Shown: piece by piece, positions 41,650-50,715 of the stretch
Numbering within the stretch: position 1 is the first letter of the stretch
How the letters are laid out: each line of letters begins with the position of its first letter
Source of the DNA: Verrucomicrobiaceae bacterium
GTDB taxonomy: Bacteria > Verrucomicrobiota > Verrucomicrobiia > Verrucomicrobiales > Verrucomicrobiaceae
Reading direction: 5' to 3'
Assembly: GCA_027490195.1 (NCBI GenBank)
Contig: JAIXYN010000021.1
Coordinates: 124,001 to 188,000 of the forward strand
Length of the DNA: 64,000 nt
Notes under the pieces: generated by a model
Seen by the model: the letters and a program-made list of their open reading frames with translations, nothing else
Database searches by the model: none
What the model was told of the DNA's origin: nothing
Translations under genes and position numbers: made by a program

Positions 41650-42683
41650 TTCCAGTGCTCCAACAGCAGATCGGTTTCGATCTCGCTCAGCTTGCATCTG
41701 ACTTCCCGCCCGTCTGGCGGCATCCCCAGAAGCTGGCCATTCATGATCGCATACGGCGCGAGGGTGGCCAGCTGGCTGGAACCCTGCGCTATACCCGTTG
41801 GCATATGTCTCCACTGCCTCACGAGTTGCAGCTTCATTCCTGCAACGTGCAGGCGGAGCCGGGCTTCTTCACCTACACCGACTCAAATCCAGGTGTCTGG
41901 CACATGAACTTTGCCGATCCTCGTCTGTTCGCAGCATATGGATCACCTCTCATGGCGCAGGACGAATGGCAGGTGCTTGAGCATCCCGTGCTCGCTTCGT
42001 TGCGCGAGGCATTGATCCACGCTGAACACCCGGCCCTGACCCGGCAGGACGGCGTCAGCACACCCGTGCTCATTTCCAATGTGCCTCGGCAGTGCTCCAT
42101 CGACCTCACTGGAGGAGAGCAAAGCACAAACACACCTTCAACTTCATGGTGGCGCAGACTTCTCAACGCCACGCTCATCCCCGCCATGCCATGCCCGCTT
42201 TATGGCAATGCCTTTGCTTCTGCTGCCAGGGAGGATGTGCTGAGAGCCACATCAGTTTTAAATCCAGCTGTCGCCTCGAACATCATCGCTCTCGCCGCCC
42301 CCACAGGAACAGGCGCATACACGAAGAAGCAAATCACGGACATACTGCAAACAGCCTTCAGCGGTTTCAGTGCAGCGCTCCTTGAGTCCGCCCGTCATGG
42401 CATCGCCGCGGCCCAGGTCTCGATCCACACCGGTTGGTGGGGCTGCGGTGCCTTCGGTGGCAACCGCGTCCTCATGGCACTTCTCCAGATCCTCGCCGCC
42501 AAGATGGCCGACGTCGGCCGCCTCGTTTTGCACATCGGCAGCAAGAGCGACCTCTGCCACTTCACCGACGCGCTCTCATTTCTAGACCTTGTCACCGCTC
42601 AAGGTGCCACCAGTGACATTCCAGCCATCATCTCGGAGATCGAGGCCCTCAAATTCCACTGGGGCCAAAGCGACGGCAACTGA
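41646..42683 (+). CDS. Eukaryotic-type PARG-like protein with altered catalytic signature
   Basis: This 345-residue protein carries HTGWWGCGAFGGNRVLMALLQILAA (about 260-284), a close match to the WGCGAFGG block of eukaryotic PARG catalytic domains. It also has NFADPRLFAAYGSPLMAQDEW (88-108) where the signature GGG-x6-8-QEE should lie. The triple glycine is AYG and QEE is QDE, so the loop is changed while an acidic pair is kept. It could be an ADP-ribose sensor or act on a different ADP-ribose ester. The start overlaps the preceding PARG stop. Confidence 0.75.
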   Translation: MIPVLQQQIGFDLAQLASDFPPVWRHPQKLAIHDRIRREGGQLAGTLRYTRWHMSPLPHELQLHSCNVQAEPGFFTYTDSNPGVWHMNFADPRLFAAYGSPLMAQDEWQVLEHPVLASLREALIHAEHPALTRQDGVSTPVLISNVPRQCSIDLTGGEQSTNTPSTSWWRRLLNATLIPAMPCPLYGNAFASAAREDVLRATSVLNPAVASNIIALAAPTGTGAYTKKQITDILQTAFSGFSAALLESARHGIAAAQVSIHTGWWGCGAFGGNRVLMALLQILAAKMADVGRLVLHIGSKSDLCHFTDALSFLDLVTAQGATSDIPAIISEIEALKFHWGQSDGN

Positions 42684-42708
42684 AGCATCCAGCATCCCAT
42701 ATCTGACC

Positions 42709-43659
42709 ATGACTTTTCAAACTCCACATCAACGCATTCTCGGTGGTCTTTATGGCTCACTTGTCGGTGACGCTTTAGGCGTCCCTGTCGAGTTCGCATC
42801 ACGTGAGAAACGCAAGCTCGATCCCGTCATCGGAATGCGCAGCCACGGCGCGCATGGCCAGCCCGCCGGAACCTGGAGCGACGATGGCTCTTTGCTTCTT
42901 TGCTCCGTCGAAAGCCAGGTCGAAAAAGGCTTCGACCTCCAAGACATGGGCGAGCGCTTCCTGCAATGGTTCGAGCTCGGACACTGGGCCGCACATGGCC
43001 TTGTCTTCGATATCGGCAACGCCACCCGCCAGGCCTTGCTCCGCATCCGGCACGGCATTCCAGCTTCAGAAGCAGGAGGACGCGATCGGTATGACAACGG
43101 CAATGGCTCGCTCATGCGCATTCTGCCCGTGGTCTTTGCCAATCTCCATCAGGAGGAAAGCACTTTCATCACCCGCATCGCGCAGGCTTCAGCCGTCACC
43201 CATGGACACGCTCGTTCGCAGATGGCCTGCATCTTCCACGGCCTCGTGGTTCGGGAACTGATGCAGCAAACAACTCCTTACGAAGCCCTTTATAAGGCGC
43301 AGCAGATCTTCCAGCGGCTCTATTCGGACAACGAGGAGCTAGGCACCTTTCGCGACGTGTTGCGTGAGGACCTGGTTTCCCAGCCTGAAATTCACATCCA
43401 CTCGGGAGGCTATGTCATGGAAACACTCAAGGCCTCTCTGTGGTGCCTGCTCACCACAGATAGTTTTTCTGACTGCGTCCTCAAAGCGGTGAACCTCGGC
43501 GACGACACCGACACCACTGGCTCCGTCGCCGGAGGGCTCGCGGGTGTGGTTTATGGCTTCGACGCGATCCCTGCCGAATGGCGTCTGGCTCTTCCGCGTC
43601 ATCAGGATCTGCGGGAGCTGTTTGCCAGATTTGTTGAAACTTTAGTACAAACCTCATGA
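42709..43659 (+). CDS. ADP-ribosylglycohydrolase (DraG/ARH family)
   Basis: This 316-residue all-helical protein has the dinuclear-metal motifs of the family: TWSDDGS early, NGSLMRI in the middle and LGDDTDTTGSVAGGLAG near the end, with GSLVGDALGVPVEF at the N-terminus. DraG/ARH enzymes remove ADP-ribose from arginine, serine or nucleic acids, and the exact target cannot be predicted. ATG 42709 gives the family N-terminus. It overlaps the next gene by four bases. Confidence 0.94.
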   Translation: MTFQTPHQRILGGLYGSLVGDALGVPVEFASREKRKLDPVIGMRSHGAHGQPAGTWSDDGSLLLCSVESQVEKGFDLQDMGERFLQWFELGHWAAHGLVFDIGNATRQALLRIRHGIPASEAGGRDRYDNGNGSLMRILPVVFANLHQEESTFITRIAQASAVTHGHARSQMACIFHGLVVRELMQQTTPYEALYKAQQIFQRLYSDNEELGTFRDVLREDLVSQPEIHIHSGGYVMETLKASLWCLLTTDSFSDCVLKAVNLGDDTDTTGSVAGGLAGVVYGFDAIPAEWRLALPRHQDLRELFARFVETLVQTS

Positions 43660-44981
43660 AGACTGAAATTCTCTGGCACGTCACCGTGCTCTCGAACCTT
43701 GCCAAGGGCTATGACAAGTATGCGCGGCGCTACTCGAAGGCGTCCCTTTCTCAGAGCACGTTTCCAGACCAGTTCTTTCTGCTGCGAGAAATGGAACTGC
43801 ATGCTGGCGTGCGGAAGGCAGGCGGGCTGTTGCAGCGGTTAGGCATCTGGGGTGACAGGTTGATTGCAATGCAAACACAGGTCTCAGAGGTAGAGCTGCG
43901 GGAGAACACGCGCACGGGTATCGGACGCTACGTCGAACGCGGTTGGATCACGCTAACCGCTGTTGCATGGGTGGATGGGGATGGAAAAGTAGGTATGTCC
44001 ACCATTGAGGAGGTGATGGCGGAGTCGCTCAGCCTCATGAAGAAGGAGCTGGATGACTTTGTTGCGTTGAGGCCGCGATCGTTTTCGGTGTTGCCTGTGG
44101 CGCGTGGGTGTCAGGCTTCGTGCCCGTTTTGTTTTTCGGACGCCTCTGCATCGGCGGAGCAGGATCAAGCGCGATTGGACCTGGAAAAAGTGGAGCGCCA
44201 TGCGAAAGAGGCGGCACGGCGGGGTGCGGAACGCTTTGTTATTACAGGCGGTGGCGAGCCGGGATTAGTGCGTCATGAGCTGCTGCTGAAGCTGATTCGT
44301 GCAGGTGGCGGTCCGTTGCGGAAAGCAGTGCTCATTACCAATGGGAACCATCTGGCACGTCGAGAGGAAGAAGCCCGGGGACAGATGCTGGCGGAATATT
44401 CGGAGGCGGGCCTGAACGTGCTGGCCATCTCGCGGCACCATCATGATGATGCGACTAGCGCACGTCTCATGAGCCTAGAGACAGACGTGGCTGCGGTGGC
44501 ACGGACCTGGCGCAAAGGGCGCAACAGCTGGCATGGCTTGAACTTGCGACTGATCTGTGTGCTGCAGCAGGGCGCTGTAGAGGATGTGGCGACAATGGAG
44601 TCCTATGTGGACTGGGCCTCAAGCATCGGCGTGGAAGAACTATGCTTTAAAGAACTATACGTGAGCACAAGCATTGAGTCAGTTTACCATCGCCATGCGG
44701 CGAACGCTTGGAGCCACGCACACCAGGTGCCGCTGTCGCTGGTGCTCGACTTTGCGAGTAAACATGGCTTTGTCGAAGTGGCGCGTCTGCCCTGGGGAGC
44801 GCCGGTTTTTCGTGGCAAATGGCGCGGTGCGCCGATGCAGATCGCCGCCTATACGGAGCCGAGCCTGCTGTGGGAACGCACGCACGGCATTGCACGCAGT
44901 TGGAACCTCATGGCCGATGGCCGGTGCCTCGTGTCTCTGGAGGACCGCAACAGCGAGATCAACCCGGGCCTCACAGCCTGA
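43656..44981 (+). CDS. Radical SAM protein of unknown function
   Basis: This 441-residue protein has the iron-sulfur motif C-x3-C-x2-C (C152, C156, C159 in CQASCPFC). It is followed by FVITGGGEPGL, the SAM-binding GGE element, and VLITNGN. The 150 residues before the cluster (YDKYARRYSKASL start) are unlike common radical SAM families and may bind substrate. It is followed by a PLP enzyme-like gene and a methyltransferase gene, so the three probably form one pathway inserted in the ADP-ribose operon. The product is unknown. Confidence 0.85.
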   Translation: MKTEILWHVTVLSNLAKGYDKYARRYSKASLSQSTFPDQFFLLREMELHAGVRKAGGLLQRLGIWGDRLIAMQTQVSEVELRENTRTGIGRYVERGWITLTAVAWVDGDGKVGMSTIEEVMAESLSLMKKELDDFVALRPRSFSVLPVARGCQASCPFCFSDASASAEQDQARLDLEKVERHAKEAARRGAERFVITGGGEPGLVRHELLLKLIRAGGGPLRKAVLITNGNHLARREEEARGQMLAEYSEAGLNVLAISRHHHDDATSARLMSLETDVAAVARTWRKGRNSWHGLNLRLICVLQQGAVEDVATMESYVDWASSIGVEELCFKELYVSTSIESVYHRHAANAWSHAHQVPLSLVLDFASKHGFVEVARLPWGAPVFRGKWRGAPMQIAAYTEPSLLWERTHGIARSWNLMADGRCLVSLEDRNSEINPGLTA

Positions 44982-44988
44982 TTCATTC

Positions 44989-45975
44989 ATGAACTTCACC
45001 AATTTCCAACTTCAGCGTAGTCGCTTTTTAAATGAGCGTCCTGGGCTTCTCGATGCGGCGGAGACCAATGCATATCGCGCGCTTAGCGGGCTCATGCCCA
45101 AAGTTAAGCCAGTGGTAAGTGGCCAGATTCATCGTTGTCATTTGGCAGGCCAATGGGTGGATTTTTATGGTCTGCCGCCGGATGCCTCGCGCCGGGCGTT
45201 AGTCTCATGCGGAGTGCGGGACAGCCTGCGCATTTTCTTTCAGAGTCTGGCAGCGCGTACCAGCGTGCTATGGCTTCCGGAGGATAATTACCCGGTATAT
45301 TTTGAATTGGCCATCGCGGCGGGACTGGCTTTCCGCTCTTTCCCCACACTGCCTGAGATCGAGTGGCCCGAAGATGCACCCACCGGTGTAGCGTCTGAGT
45401 GGCTGCTGATTACGAATCCTCTGAAGCCTCGCGGCCGATTGCTCGATGCAGCAGATATCGCCCATCTGAAGCAATGGCTCGCCGCCAGCCCCAAACGTCG
45501 AGTGGTGTTAGATACGGTTTACACCTTGGATACGCGGTTTGATGCAGTGACGCTCGACCTGTTGGCTACGGAGCAGGTCATCCTTCTGCATTCGTTGACG
45601 AAGGGATGGCTGCATCCGCGCTGCTTTGGCATTGTGCTTTTGCCGGAGCAGGATGCAGCCGGCTGGATGCCGGTGTTCCGAATGCAGCCACCGCCGCAGG
45701 AGAACCTGGCCACGGCGCGTCATCTGATGGCAATTCATGCCGATTCACCAGCCAGGATCGCCCAATGCCTGACTGCCGCGCAAGAAAAGATGCTGGAGTC
45801 GATCAGACATTTGCAGGTGGAGACGCTGTCCGTGGATTCCACAAGTTACCTGGTGCCGGTTAGACGGCGCTGGGAAGAATTGCTTGCGCAAGACGTGTTG
45901 GGACTGCCCGCCAGCGTCTTTGGGTCTCACCGCGGCGACCTCTCCCTACTCAGTACACTCAACTTTGCCCAATGA
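44989..45975 (+). CDS. PLP-dependent aminotransferase-like protein (fold type I)
   Basis: This 328-residue protein has class I/II aminotransferase features: NPLKPRGRLL (the N-P-x-x-P-x-G block), VVLDTVY (PLP-contacting Asp and Tyr) and HSLTKGWLHPR (Schiff-base Lys). It is short for the class (usually about 380-400), and the N-terminal arm differs. Substrate is unknown. ATG 44989 lies 7 bases after the radical SAM stop, and its 3' end overlaps the methyltransferase gene by four bases. Confidence 0.82.
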   Translation: MNFTNFQLQRSRFLNERPGLLDAAETNAYRALSGLMPKVKPVVSGQIHRCHLAGQWVDFYGLPPDASRRALVSCGVRDSLRIFFQSLAARTSVLWLPEDNYPVYFELAIAAGLAFRSFPTLPEIEWPEDAPTGVASEWLLITNPLKPRGRLLDAADIAHLKQWLAASPKRRVVLDTVYTLDTRFDAVTLDLLATEQVILLHSLTKGWLHPRCFGIVLLPEQDAAGWMPVFRMQPPPQENLATARHLMAIHADSPARIAQCLTAAQEKMLESIRHLQVETLSVDSTSYLVPVRRRWEELLAQDVLGLPASVFGSHRGDLSLLSTLNFAQ

Positions 45976-46727
45976 TCCCCCTCGACTGCCTGCCCATTTA
46001 TGAGGACGCCGAATTTTACGATCTGGAGTTCGCCGAGCGTATCCATGAGATTCCGTATTTCAGCGCCTTGGCTGCCCAGGCCAAAGGGCCAGTGCTGGAG
46101 GTTGCATGTGGCACTGGGCGAATCACGTTGCCCCTCGCGAAGCAGGGCGTGGACATCACCGGCCTGGATGTCTCGCCCACGATGATCGCCCGTGCTCGGC
46201 AGAATGGAGCCAGGAACGGGTTGCCGGTGGTGTGGATCGAGCAGGACTGCCGGGACATGCTACCGGGCCGCTCCTTCAACCTCATCTTTTCCGCAACCAA
46301 CGCCATGCAGCACCTGCTGGACATTGATTCCGCCTGCGCCTTTTTACGTAGCGCCCGTGCTGCTTTGCAGCCTGGCGGGAGGCTGGTGATTGACGTGTTC
46401 AATCCTTCACTGACGAAACTCATCAAAACGCCTGCTGACCGGCATGTGCTCAAGACGATCTCCAATGGGGAGGCTGGCTCTATCACAGTTGAGGTGAGCA
46501 GTCACTACCTTGCTGATCTACAGATCCTCCATTTTGACTTGTTCTACCTGCGTGGTGGCCAGGTCGAACGCACGAAGCACGTGAACATGAGGGTCTATTT
46601 TCCGCAGGAGCTTCTGACCCTCTGCCGGTTGAGCGGCCTTCGTGTAGTAGAACGTCACGGCGACTATGACAGCAGCCCATTCACCGGGTGCTCACCCAAA
46701 CAAATCCTTATCTGCGTAACAGCATGA
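45972..46727 (+). CDS. Class I SAM-dependent methyltransferase
   Basis: This 251-residue protein has motif I VLEVACGTGRITLPLA, GLDVSPTMIARAR (motif II) and LQPGGRLVIDVFNP (motif III region). The substrate is not apparent. It overlaps the PLP enzyme upstream and kptA downstream by four bases each, so it links the radical SAM/PLP pair to the RNA and ADP-ribose genes. Confidence 0.9.
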   Translation: MIPLDCLPIYEDAEFYDLEFAERIHEIPYFSALAAQAKGPVLEVACGTGRITLPLAKQGVDITGLDVSPTMIARARQNGARNGLPVVWIEQDCRDMLPGRSFNLIFSATNAMQHLLDIDSACAFLRSARAALQPGGRLVIDVFNPSLTKLIKTPADRHVLKTISNGEAGSITVEVSSHYLADLQILHFDLFYLRGGQVERTKHVNMRVYFPQELLTLCRLSGLRVVERHGDYDSSPFTGCSPKQILICVTA

Positions 46728-47269
46728 ACCCCGAACTAACCACCCGCACCAGCAAGTTTCTCAGTCTGGTTCTGCGGCATCAACCCGAAACCGCCCACAT
46801 CACCCTCGACACCGCAGGCTGGGTGAGTGTCGAAGATTTGCTTGCCGGCTGCTCCAAAGCCCGGCGCACCCTGAGCCGTACCGACCTCGAACACATCGTC
46901 GCCACCAATGCAAAAAAGCGCTTCGAGTTCAGCGCCGATGGCACACGCATCCGCGCCAGTCAGGGGCACTCCGTGGAGGTGGATTTGAATTATGAGTCCA
47001 AGGAACCGCCCCCGATCCTCTATCATGGCACCGCAACGCGCTTTCTAGAAAGCATTCAAGTGCAGGGATTGCTGAAAATGCAGCGCCACCACGTCCATCT
47101 TTCGGCAGAAACGAAGATGACCATGCAGGTTGGTGCACGTCATGGAAAACCCGTTCTCCTCACCATCCAGGCGGCGGACATGCATCAGGCAGGCCACACC
47201 TTTTACCTCAGCACCAATGGCGTCTGGCTCGTGGAACATGTGCCGGCCAGCTTCATTCGATTTTCATGA
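46724..47269 (+). CDS. kptA: RNA 2'-phosphotransferase KptA/Tpt1
   Basis: This 181-residue protein has the N-terminal R-H pair of the active site in LSLVLRHQPE (R18, H19), followed by a winged-helix region. The NAD-binding ART-like half contains YHGTATRFL and RHHVHLS. The enzyme moves an internal RNA 2'-phosphate to NAD+, releasing nicotinamide and ADP-ribose 1'',2''-cyclic phosphate. ATG 46724 was chosen by its overlap with the methyltransferase stop and by family N-termini. The next gene, a macrodomain protein, could process the product; their ATGA overlap supports coupled action. Confidence 0.95.
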   Translation: MNPELTTRTSKFLSLVLRHQPETAHITLDTAGWVSVEDLLAGCSKARRTLSRTDLEHIVATNAKKRFEFSADGTRIRASQGHSVEVDLNYESKEPPPILYHGTATRFLESIQVQGLLKMQRHHVHLSAETKMTMQVGARHGKPVLLTIQAADMHQAGHTFYLSTNGVWLVEHVPASFIRFS

Positions 47270-47757
47270 ATCAGTTCATACCCATTCAATACACGATAGG
47301 AGATGCGACCATGCCTTCTGCCAATGGGCATGCTATGATTGCACACGTTTGCAATGACATCGGCGGATGGGGAGCGGGATTTGTTCTCGCGCTGTCAAAA
47401 CGCTGGAAACAACCGGAAGTGCAATATCGCCAATGGCATCGTGATGGCATTGCAGGTTCACTTCCCTTTGCCCTTGGCGAGGTGCAGTTTGTCCGCGTGA
47501 ACGAAACGACTGTGGTGGCGAACATGATCGGCCAGCACGGAATTCGTGGACATGGCAAGCTCCCTCCGATTCGATACGAAGCGGTGGACCAAGCGTTGGG
47601 TAAAGTAGGCGAAGAAGCTCTGAAAATGGGTGCCAGCGTTCATATGCCACGAATCGGCTGTGGCCTGGCAGGTGGCACTTGGGATCGTATTGAGCCGCTC
47701 ATTCTATCTCATCTAAGTAACCGTGGAATCGCTGCCGTTGTTTACGACCTCAAATAA
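47266..47757 (+). CDS. Macrodomain protein (Appr-1''-pase / ALC1-TARG1-like)
   Basis: This 163-residue protein is a single macrodomain with HVCNDIGGWGAGFVLALSKRW (adenine/ribose pocket) and MPRIGCGLAGGTWDRI (phosphate loop). This branch includes the yeast Appr-1''-phosphatase and TARG1-like ADP-ribose hydrolases. Its overlap with kptA fits processing of ADP-ribose 1'',2''-cyclic phosphate or its monophosphate. Confidence 0.92.
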   Translation: MNQFIPIQYTIGDATMPSANGHAMIAHVCNDIGGWGAGFVLALSKRWKQPEVQYRQWHRDGIAGSLPFALGEVQFVRVNETTVVANMIGQHGIRGHGKLPPIRYEAVDQALGKVGEEALKMGASVHMPRIGCGLAGGTWDRIEPLILSHLSNRGIAAVVYDLK

Positions 47758-47805
47758 TCCCCTCGATTCTGCTTCGCCCTGCAGGGGCCATAAAATATTC
47801 GAGCC

Positions 47806-48312
47806 ATGAATCCCTCCCTGACCGCCCTCCAAGCCGACATCACCACCCTAGACGTCGATGCCATCGTCAATGCGGCCAACTCCTCCCTCCTCGGTGGTGG
47901 CGGCGTGGACGGTGCCATTCATCGTGCTGCGGGAAAAGAGCTGCTGGCAGAATGCCGCCTGCTCAATGGCTGCCGCACCGGCGAGGCCAAAATCACCCGA
48001 GGCTACAACCTCAAGGCCCGCCACATCATCCACACCGTCGGCCCTGTCTGGAATGGCGGCAAAAATGGAGAGTGCGACAAGCTGCGCTCCTGCTATGCAA
48101 ACTCACTGCGCATCGCCGCAGAGCACCAACTGGCCAGCATCGCCTTCCCCTGCATTTCCACCGGCGTCTATCGCTTCCCAGCAGATCAGGCGGCGCAAAT
48201 CGCCGTGGAAACAGCGCGCGAATTCATCAGCCAACCATCCTCTCTAAAACAGATCATCTTCTGCTGCTTCGCTGCGGCAGACCGGGAGCGCTATGAAGCA
48301 CTGATACAATAA
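47806..48312 (+). CDS. MacroD-type macrodomain (O-acetyl-ADP-ribose deacetylase/ADP-ribosyl hydrolase)
   Basis: This 168-residue protein has [22 protein letters not shown] and [12 protein letters not shown], the signatures of the MacroD/YmdB branch. These enzymes remove mono-ADP-ribose from acidic residues or hydrolyse O-acetyl-ADP-ribose. It is the second macrodomain gene in the operon and of a different subtype from the preceding one, 48 bases downstream. Confidence 0.95.
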   Translation: MNPSLTALQADITTLDVDAIVNAANSSLLGGGGVDGAIHRAAGKELLAECRLLNGCRTGEAKITRGYNLKARHIIHTVGPVWNGGKNGECDKLRSCYANSLRIAAEHQLASIAFPCISTGVYRFPADQAAQIAVETAREFISQPSSLKQIIFCCFAAADRERYEALIQ

Positions 48313-48325
48313 CTGACCGCCTTCC

Positions 48326-48727
48326 ATGAATCCCACTCCATCCACGAGCCGCACCTGCGGTTTCCGCCTGTCATTGCTCGATGCGGTAATTCTCATGGTC
48401 GGAGCGGCCTTGTCTTGGTGGCTCCAGAGCCAGTCATTTCCGCTCTGTTGGATCGTTCCAGCGGCACTCGGGCACTTCTTCCTCTTCTGCAATGTCTTCC
48501 TTGTATGGCGACGCTTAGAGCTGCTGTGGGCGGTGGCGTTCGTGTTCAATGTCGCGGCTCATGTCTTTTTCAATGATCTGGATCCATGGCCCTCTCTGCT
48601 TTGGCAAACTCCTTTGACCTTGGCCGTCATTGCTTGGCAGATGCGTTCGCCATGGTATCACGGCATCTTTGCCCGACAGATCAATGCCCGTCTTGCAGAC
48701 TATCTCAGCGACAAGCTTCAACCATGA
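48326..48727 (+). CDS. Small integral membrane protein, unknown
   Basis: This 133-residue protein has about four hydrophobic helices between residues 15 and 110 and a short charged C-terminus. It has no family I recognise. Its stop overlaps the pncB start by four bases. A role in nicotinamide or nicotinate handling is conceivable from position only. Confidence 0.7.
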   Translation: MNPTPSTSRTCGFRLSLLDAVILMVGAALSWWLQSQSFPLCWIVPAALGHFFLFCNVFLVWRRLELLWAVAFVFNVAAHVFFNDLDPWPSLLWQTPLTLAVIAWQMRSPWYHGIFARQINARLADYLSDKLQP

Positions 48728-50164
48728 CCTCCAGTCCCCTCCTCACCGATCTCTATCAACTCACCATGGCCGCCGGTTACTGGAAGTGCGGCAAGGCGGA
48801 GCAGGAAGCAGTGTTTCATTTGTTTTTCCGCAAGCTGCCCTTTTCCGGCGGCTATGCCATCGCCGCAGGTTTGGGAGATGTGGTAAAGTGGCTGCAAGGT
48901 TTCCACTTCAGCACCGCAGAGCTGGAATATCTCGCCACACTGCCGGGGCGGGATGGAAAGCCGCTCTTCGAGCGCGGCTTTCTCGACTACCTCGGCACCC
49001 TTGAATGGCGCTGCGATGTGGATGCCATGCCCGAGGGCACCGTCGTCTTCCCCCACGAACCCCTCCTCCGCATCAAAGGCCCTCTTATTCAGGCGCAGCT
49101 CGTGGAAACGGCCTTGCTAAACATGATCAATTTCCAAACGCTCATCGCCACCAAGTCCGCGCGTGTGTGCCTGGCAAGCCCAAGGCGAGCCCGTGCTGGA
49201 GTTCGGCCTGCGCCGTGCGCAGGGGCCGGATGGCGCGGTCATGGCCAGCCGCGCCGCCTTCATCGGCGGTTGTGCCTCCACCTCAAACGTTCTCGCAGGC
49301 ATGACCCACGGCATTCCCGTGCGCGGCACGCATGCCCATTCGTGGGTCATGTCCTTCGACACCGAACTCGAAGCCTTTGAAACTTACGCCGAAGCGCTGC
49401 CCAACAACTGCGTCTTCCTCGTGGACACCTACGACACCCTCGAAGGCGTCCGCCATGCCGTGGAAGTCGGCAAACGTTTGCGTGCTCGCGGACACGAACT
49501 CGCAGGCATCCGCCTCGACTCGGGCGATCTCGCCTGGCTCAGTATCGAGTCGCGCCGCATTCTCGATGAAGGCGGCTTTCCAAACGCCTTCATCGTCGCC
49601 AGCAACGATCTCGACGAGCACCTCATCGAAAGCCTGAAAAATCAGGGCGCAAAGATTGGCGTGTGGGGTGTCGGCACCCAGTTGGTCACCGGCGGCTCAC
49701 AGCCCGCGCTCGGTGGCGTCTACAAGCTCGGGGCCATTCGCAATGCAGCAGGCGAATGGGAACCCAAGATCAAGCTCAGCGAGCAGGCCATCAAAGTGAG
49801 CAACCCCGGCATCCAGCAGGTGCGCCGATTCACCCTCAACGGTGAATTCCGTGGCGACGCCATCTTCGATGAGGAACACGGCTGCCCCGCACCCGTGGAG
49901 AGCATGCACCCCAGCGATACCACCCGCAGCAAGCCCATACCCGAAGGCGCGACCCACGAAGACCTGCTGCAACCGGTGTTTCGTGCTGGAAATCTCGTCG
50001 CCGAACTCCCCACACTCCCGCAGATTCAAAGCCGCTGTCGCGAACAGCTCACGCAACTTCACGCCACGGTAAAACGTCTGGAGCATCCGCATGAGTACAC
50101 GGCAGGCGTTGAAAGAACGCTCAATGAGCGGAAGCTGCAGCTCATCCAGAAAGCAAAATCGTGA
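48724..50164 (+). pseudogene. pncB: Nicotinate phosphoribosyltransferase interrupted by a +1 frameshift
   Basis: The first frame (48724 to about 49176) reads SSPLLTDLYQLTMAAGYW through NFQTLIATKSARVCLA. Homology then continues in the next frame as AQGEPVLEFGLRRAQGPDG, through RLDSGDLAWLS and GTQLVTGGSQPALGGVYKLG, to a stop at 50164. One extra A in GCAAGCC at 49176-49177 causes the shift; without it the protein would be about 479 residues, a normal PncB length. All catalytic blocks on both sides are intact. It may be a very recent mutation, a sequencing error or programmed. As written, translation from 48724 stops at 49380. Confidence 0.9.
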
Positions 50165-50715
50165 GTGCGTCCGTGAATGCCCAGGCACTCTTGATTGCCG
50201 CTGTCGATGTGTGCTACCACGATCACGGCGCAACGGCTGCCGCCGTTCTGTTTGAGAAGTGGGCGGATGATCAAGCCAAGGAGCAGCACCTCTGCCACAT
50301 TTCTGAAGTCGCCGACTACCAGCCCGGGCAGTTTTACCGGCGGGAACTCCCCTGTGTGTTGGCGGTTTTGAAACTGCTGCCGCAAGCGCCAGCGCTGATC
50401 ATCATCGACGGTCATGTGTGGCTGCGCCCCGGCGAGCCAGGTCTGGGATGGCATCTGCATGAAGCCACAGGAATTCCCGTGGTCGGTGTGGCCAAGACTT
50501 CTTTCGATCAATCTCCGCACGCCGCGCATGTGTTCCGTGGCGATAGCATGAAGCCCCTCTTTGTCACAGCTGCCGGCATGGACCAGCAGGACGCCGCACG
50601 TCACATCCAGTCCATGCATGGTGCCTTTCGCCTGCCCACCCTGCTGAAAAGCGTGGATTCGCTTTGCCGCAGCGGCGCTCCAGCCGCAGTGGCCCCCGAT
50701 GATCCTTCTCCATGA
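50161..50715 (+). CDS. nfi: Endonuclease V
   Basis: This 184-residue protein has the family's acidic active site: D in AAVDVCY, E in YQPGQFYRRELP, and D in IIIDGH, plus the lysine in GVAKT. The loop after DGH differs from the usual GIAHPR form. EndoV cleaves near deoxyinosine in DNA, and many members also cut inosine-containing RNA. It starts with GTG overlapping the pncB stop, so it is in the NAD/ADP-ribose operon. Confidence 0.88.
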   Translation: MSASVNAQALLIAAVDVCYHDHGATAAAVLFEKWADDQAKEQHLCHISEVADYQPGQFYRRELPCVLAVLKLLPQAPALIIIDGHVWLRPGEPGLGWHLHEATGIPVVGVAKTSFDQSPHAAHVFRGDSMKPLFVTAAGMDQQDAARHIQSMHGAFRLPTLLKSVDSLCRSGAPAAVAPDDPSP

